Under the pieces are notes generated by a model. It saw nothing but the letters and a program-made list of their open reading frames with translations. It was not told where the DNA came from and did no database searches. Position numbers and translations under genes: made by a program. Below, piece after piece: positions 6,836 to 9,466 of a DNA stretch of 9,466 nucleotides. The DNA is from Desulfobacteraceae bacterium (lineage in GTDB: Bacteria; Desulfobacterota; Desulfobacteria; Desulfobacterales; JAABRJ01): the NCBI GenBank assembly GCA_011390985.1, contig JAABRJ010000477.1, forward strand, positions 1 through 9,466, in the 5' to 3' direction. Position 1 is the first letter of the stretch. Each line of letters starts with the position of its first letter.

Positions 6836-7855
6836 CTACTCTCCTTCCTCCGCCTCTTCCTCGGGAGGCATGAATCCATCAAGCTTCATTCCCAGAGAAA
6901 GGCCCATTTCACTCAAGACTTCCTTAATTTCGTTAAGGGACTTGCGACCGAAATTTTTGGTCTTGAGCATTTCGTTTTCGGTTTTCTGAACCAGTTGAAA
7001 GATCTTTAGGATATTGGCGTTTTTCAGGCAATTGGCGCTGCGCACGGAAAGCTCCAGTTCTTCAACGCTGCGATAGAGGTTTTCGTTGAACTGCGGTTCT
7101 AAACCGCGATCGATTCCTCTTTCCTTGTCGGGCTCGGCCTCTTCGTCGAAGTTGATAAACGTCGTCATCTGGTCTTTGAGAATTTTGGCGGCATAGGCAA
7201 CCGCATCCTCAGGCTGTACGCTGCCGTCCGTCCAGACTTCCAACGTCAGTTTGTCATAGTCGGTGCGTTGCCCCACGCGTGCATTGCCGACAACGTAGTT
7301 GACCCGTTTGATCGGCGAGAATACGGCATCGATGGCGATGGTGCCCACCGGTGCGTCTTCATCCTTGTTGTTCTCGGCCAGCGAGTAGCCTTTGCCGACC
7401 TTTACCGCCATGGTCATCCGCAGCTCGGCATCGGCCGTGAGGGTGGCAATATGCTGGTCCGGGTTGAGCACGTCGACGCGGCCATCCCCGCTGACGATGT
7501 CGCTGGCGGTTACCGGCCCTTCGCCCTTGCGAACGATGGTCACGGTTTTCGGTTCGGGGTCGGAAACTTTCAGCCTGACCTGCTTCAGGTTGAGGATGAT
7601 CTCCGAAACGTCTTCAAGGACGCCGGGAACGACACTGAATTCATGCATTACGTTGTCGAACTTGACCGAGGTGATGGCGGCGCCGTAAAGGGACGACAGG
7701 ATTATCCGCCGCAAAGCATTGCCGCAGGTAATCCCGAAACCCCTTTCAAGGGGTTCGCAGATAAACTTGCCGTAAGACACTGTGCTCTCGGAGTGAAGCC
7801 GATCGGGCTTTATCATCCCGCGCCAGTTCATATGCATTAGTCCGTTAGATGACAT
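6836..7855 (-). CDS. rpoA: DNA-directed RNA polymerase subunit alpha
   Basis: The 339-residue alpha subunit nucleates RNA polymerase assembly and contacts activators and UP elements. The N-terminal domain (about 20-235) shows LERGFGITCGNALRRIILSS (36-55), the dimerisation and assembly region. A charged linker (about 236-262) follows, then the C-terminal domain (about 263-325) with SVRSANCLKNANI (270-282), whose Arg272 matches the DNA-contacting Arg265 of E. coli, and KNFGRKSLNEIKE (300-312). The tail is acidic (PEEEAEEGE). Length is close to the usual 330-340. The ATG at 7855 follows GGAG by 8 bases. It stands between rpsD and rplQ, the standard order, but the gap to rpsD upstream is unusually long at 109 bases. 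Confidence 0.98.
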   Translation of the reverse strand: MSSNGLMHMNWRGMIKPDRLHSESTVSYGKFICEPLERGFGITCGNALRRIILSSLYGAAITSVKFDNVMHEFSVVPGVLEDVSEIILNLKQVRLKVSDPEPKTVTIVRKGEGPVTASDIVSGDGRVDVLNPDQHIATLTADAELRMTMAVKVGKGYSLAENNKDEDAPVGTIAIDAVFSPIKRVNYVVGNARVGQRTDYDKLTLEVWTDGSVQPEDAVAYAAKILKDQMTTFINFDEEAEPDKERGIDRGLEPQFNENLYRSVEELELSVRSANCLKNANILKIFQLVQKTENEMLKTKNFGRKSLNEIKEVLSEMGLSLGMKLDGFMPPEEEAEEGE

Positions 7856-7964
7856 TTCAAATTCTCCAGTTATTTTTCAGAAAATATCTCATCGTAACCG
7901 GGGTTGGTCACCCGAAAACAGACGTGCGTATCTAGATATGATCTGATGAAGCGGCTAGTCCAGG
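7856..7964 (-). other. Long rpsD-rpoA intergenic leader with a 10-bp palindrome
   Basis: This 109-base gap inside the operon has no credible gene. It contains the perfect palindrome TATCTAGATA (7929-7938). GTAACC (7894-7899) and GGTTAC (7963-7968) could also pair across the gap. A weak promoter-like pair, GTGACC and GATATT spaced by 17 bases on the minus strand, is present but matches the consensus only 4 of 6 at each box. The rpoA ribosome binding site is at its downstream end. A regulatory role is possible but unproven. Confidence 0.3.
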
Positions 7965-8594
7965 TTACTTGGAGTAAAGCTCGACAATGAGCTGTTCCTG
8001 AATCGGCATGGTCAGATCGTCGCGAACCGGAAGGTTCTTGACCGTACCTTTCAGGTTTTCTTTTTCCAGTTCCAACCACTGGGGAACCCCCCTCCGGACT
8101 ACTGCAGCGAGGGAGTCTGAAATGGACTGAATTTTCCGGCTTTTGTCCTTGACCTCGACGACATCCCCCGTTTTCACCTGGTAGGACGGGATATTGACCT
8201 TCTGCCCGTTGACCAGCAGATGGTTGTGCTGCACCAACTGGCGCCCCTGGGAGCGGGAGTTGACAAAGCCAAGGCGATAGGCCACGTTGTCAAGGCGGGT
8301 TTCCAACTGCACCAACAGATTGGTGCCGGTGATCTCTTTTTTGCGTTCCGCGCGCTCGAAAAACAGCCTGAACTGTTTTTCGGTCAGACCGTACATTCTT
8401 TTAACCTTTTGCTTCTCACGAAGCTGAACACCGTAATCCGAGGTTTTACCACGGCGTCGCTGTCCATGCTGACCGGGCGGGTAACCTCGCCGATCAAAAG
8501 CACACTTGTCAGAATAACACCGGTCACCCTTCAAAAAAAGTTTCAAATTCTCACGTCTGCAGATTCGGCAAACCGAGTCAGTATATCGCGCCAA
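7965..8594 (-). CDS. rpsD: Small-subunit ribosomal protein S4, zinc-ribbon (C+) form
   Basis: S4 is a primary 16S rRNA-binding protein that starts 30S assembly, and in many bacteria it represses its own operon. The 209 residues match the family length. Four cysteines (9, 12, 26 and 31, in VCRICRRE and RCYSDKC) form the N-terminal zinc site that is absent from E. coli S4. YPPGQHGQRRRGKTSDYGVQ (about 38-57) and the RNA-binding S4 domain (TRLDNVAYRLGFVNSRSQGR, about 97-116, then QLVQHNHLLVNG) follow. The product must start at MARYTDS by family comparison, so the start codon is TTG at 8594; no upstream ATG exists in frame near it. A perfect Shine-Dalgarno sequence supports this start. The gap to rpsK upstream is 115 bases and contains a terminator-like hairpin, so this gene may be controlled separately from rpsM-rpsK. 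Confidence 0.97.
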   Translation of the reverse strand: MARYTDSVCRICRRENLKLFLKGDRCYSDKCAFDRRGYPPGQHGQRRRGKTSDYGVQLREKQKVKRMYGLTEKQFRLFFERAERKKEITGTNLLVQLETRLDNVAYRLGFVNSRSQGRQLVQHNHLLVNGQKVNIPSYQVKTGDVVEVKDKSRKIQSISDSLAAVVRRGVPQWLELEKENLKGTVKNLPVRDDLTMPIQEQLIVELYSK

Positions 8595-8599
8595 GTCTT

Positions 8600-8606
8600 C
8601 CTCCTT
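8600..8606 (-). promoter_or_regulatory. Strong ribosome binding site for the TTG-started rpsD
   Basis: On the minus strand AAGGAGG lies 5 bases before the TTG at 8594. This full match to the anti-Shine-Dalgarno sequence compensates for the weak start codon and confirms the start chosen by homology. Confidence 0.8.
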
Positions 8607-8646
8607 CTTTGATCAACAGCAGGCGGCAGCGGCTATCCGGAACAGC

Positions 8647-8671
8647 AAAAAAAGCCGGCAACTTTCCGGCT
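8647..8671 (-). terminator. Terminator-like hairpin (possible attenuator) between rpsK and rpsD
   Basis: On the minus strand AGCCGG (8658-8653 when complemented from CCGGCT/AGCCGG arms at 8666-8671 and 8653-8658) forms a perfect 6-bp, GC-rich stem with a seven-base loop, immediately followed by seven T residues (8653-8647). This is the form of an intrinsic terminator, 39 bases after the rpsK stop and 53 bases before the rpsD start. Because the alpha operon normally reads through here, it is more likely a partial terminator or attenuator than an operon end. The function is inferred from shape only. Confidence 0.6.
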
Positions 8672-8676
8672 GCCCG

Positions 8677-8704
8677 CCCCAACCGTCAAAAAGGTATTGT
8701 GGGG
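8677..8704 (-). other. Second possible hairpin in the rpsK-rpsD leader
   Basis: CCCCA (8677-8681) and TGGGG (8700-8704) can pair around an 18-base loop, in which ACC (8682-8684) and GGT (8693-8695) may add a bulged inner stem. It lies directly before the terminator-like hairpin in transcript order, leaving five bases between them. Together they make a structured leader, but a short stem with a large loop could be chance in GC-rich DNA. Confidence 0.3.
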
Positions 8705-8709
8705 GTCCT

Positions 8710-9096
8710 TTAAACTCTCCGTCGTTTCGGCGGACGGCATCCGTTGTGGGGGATTGGCGTCACGTCTTTAATCATCAGCACGTTGAATCCGGCTGCCTGC
8801 AGCGACCGAAGGGCCGACTCGCGTCCCGCGCCCGGCCCCTTGACGTAAACTTCCACGTTTTTCATGCCGTGTTCCAGGGCCTTGCGAACAGCATCCTGGG
8901 CGGCCATCTGGGCGGCGAAGGGAGTGCTTTTGCGGGACCCTTTAAACCCCTGGGCCCCGGAACTGGACCAGGCCACGACGTTTCCCGCCGGATCGGTGAT
9001 GGAAACAATCGTGTTGTTGAAAGTCGATTGTATATGGACAACCCCTGTGGGTATGTTCTTTTTTTCTTTTTTCTTTACTCGGGTTCTTTTCGCCAT
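8710..9096 (-). CDS. rpsK: Small-subunit ribosomal protein S11
   Basis: S11 is part of the 30S platform and contacts rRNA near the E site and the mRNA exit. The 128 residues agree with the family length. The basic N-terminus (MAKRTRVKKKEKK) is followed by GVVHIQSTFNNTIVSITDPAGN (about 18-39), WSSSGAQGFKGSRKSTPFAAQ (43-63), VYVKGPGAGRESALRSLQAAG (83-103) and the C-terminal DVTPIPHNGCRPPKRRRV, all hallmark S11 segments. The ATG at 9096 has AGGA nine bases upstream. rpsM ends 29 bases before it. After it comes a 115-base gap with predicted hairpins before rpsD. Confidence 0.98.
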   Translation of the reverse strand: MAKRTRVKKKEKKNIPTGVVHIQSTFNNTIVSITDPAGNVVAWSSSGAQGFKGSRKSTPFAAQMAAQDAVRKALEHGMKNVEVYVKGPGAGRESALRSLQAAGFNVLMIKDVTPIPHNGCRPPKRRRV

Positions 9097-9125
9097 GAGA
9101 TGGGTTCCTGTGGGTTAAATAATTA

Positions 9126-9466
9126 CTATTTCTTGGTCGCGCCTTTTTTCTTGACCGCCGAGCGCCGGGGACCTTTTCGTGTCCGGGCATTGGTGCTGGT
9201 GCGTTGGCCATGAACCGGAAGGGACTTGCGATGGCGCAGGCCGCGGTAGCATCCCAAATCCATCAACCGTTTGATATTCATCGAGATGTCGGTCCTGAGC
9301 TCACCCTCCACCTTGAAGCCGTCGATGAGCTTGCGAATGTCGTTTGTTTCGGACTCCGTCAAATCATCGGTTTTGGTGTCAGGAGAGATGCTCAACTTTT
9401 CGAGGATCTTTTTCGATGTCGTCCGACCGATCCCGTAGATATAGGTCAACCCAATCTCAACCCGTT
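9126..9466 (-). CDS. rpsM: Small-subunit ribosomal protein S13 (5' end outside window)
   Basis: S13 sits in the 30S head and contacts the 50S subunit and P-site tRNA. The frame is open through the right edge of the window: the visible part begins RVEIGLTYIYGIGR, so only about the first 13-14 residues (normally of the form MARIAGVDLPRNK) are missing. A TTG at 9449 inside this motif is not a real start. The segments LIDGFKVEGELRTDISMNIK, LMDLGCYRGLRHRKSLPVHG and the C-terminus QRTSTNARTRKGPRRSAVKKK are characteristic. The stop is TAG. As the first alpha-operon gene it would carry the operon's usual S4-binding leader upstream, which this window does not reach. Confidence 0.97.
   Translation of the reverse strand, partial: RVEIGLTYIYGIGRTTSKKILEKLSISPDTKTDDLTESETNDIRKLIDGFKVEGELRTDISMNIKRLMDLGCYRGLRHRKSLPVHGQRTSTNARTRKGPRRSAVKKKGATKK

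Noticed and set aside
7268..7840. Open frame of 190 residues on the plus strand, opposite rpoA
   Set aside because: Antisense to rpoA, which is certain; no independent support.
1..9466. Mobile element, CRISPR array, toxin-antitoxin or defence system
   Set aside because: No transposase or integrase, no regularly spaced repeats, no inverted repeat ends with target duplication and no small paired genes were seen; all substantial coding space is taken by housekeeping-type genes.

Overview
The window is ordinary, densely coded chromosome from a GC-rich, anaerobe-like bacterium. Gene content and protein style suggest Desulfobacterota (the former Deltaproteobacteria), possibly Desulfobacterales. 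The grounds are a SelB factor (selenoprotein synthesis), a DUF2333 protein, a zinc-ribbon form of ribosomal protein S4, and L17 and RpoA resembling those of that group. This placement is inferred from recognition alone, not from a search.

Layout. At 1-1488 (+) lies the 3' part of selB, which runs in from outside the window. It is followed at 1543-2724 (+) by a membrane-anchored DUF2333 protein of unknown function, and a strong intrinsic terminator at 2748-2783 closes this pair. hemW, the radical-SAM haem chaperone, lies on the minus strand at 2897-4084 and converges on that terminator. It is divergent from a two-gene plus-strand unit: an alpha/beta hydrolase (4217-5002) and, 36 bases later, a GAF-like/GGDEF diguanylate cyclase (5039-6100). 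An AT-rich stretch around 4143-4176 between hemW and the hydrolase probably holds promoters for both directions. A bidirectional hairpin at 6131-6170 separates the cyclase from the minus-strand genes that follow.

From 6267 to the right edge the minus strand carries the alpha ribosomal operon in the conserved order rpsM (cut by the edge), rpsK, rpsD, rpoA, rplQ. The products are S13, S11, S4, the RNA polymerase alpha subunit and L17, so translation and transcription machinery are made together.

I found no mobile element, CRISPR array, tRNA, rRNA or defence system, and no convincing undescribed multi-gene system. The points worth a second look are smaller. There is an intrinsic-terminator-shaped hairpin inside the alpha operon just before rpsD, which itself starts with TTG behind a perfect Shine-Dalgarno sequence. 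The rpsD-rpoA gap is 109 bases and contains a 10-bp palindrome. L17 has a C-terminal tail of about 69 residues. The DUF2333 protein joins its membrane anchor to its conserved domain by a Pro/Ala-rich linker of about 115 residues. An uncharacterised hydrolase is paired with a diguanylate cyclase.
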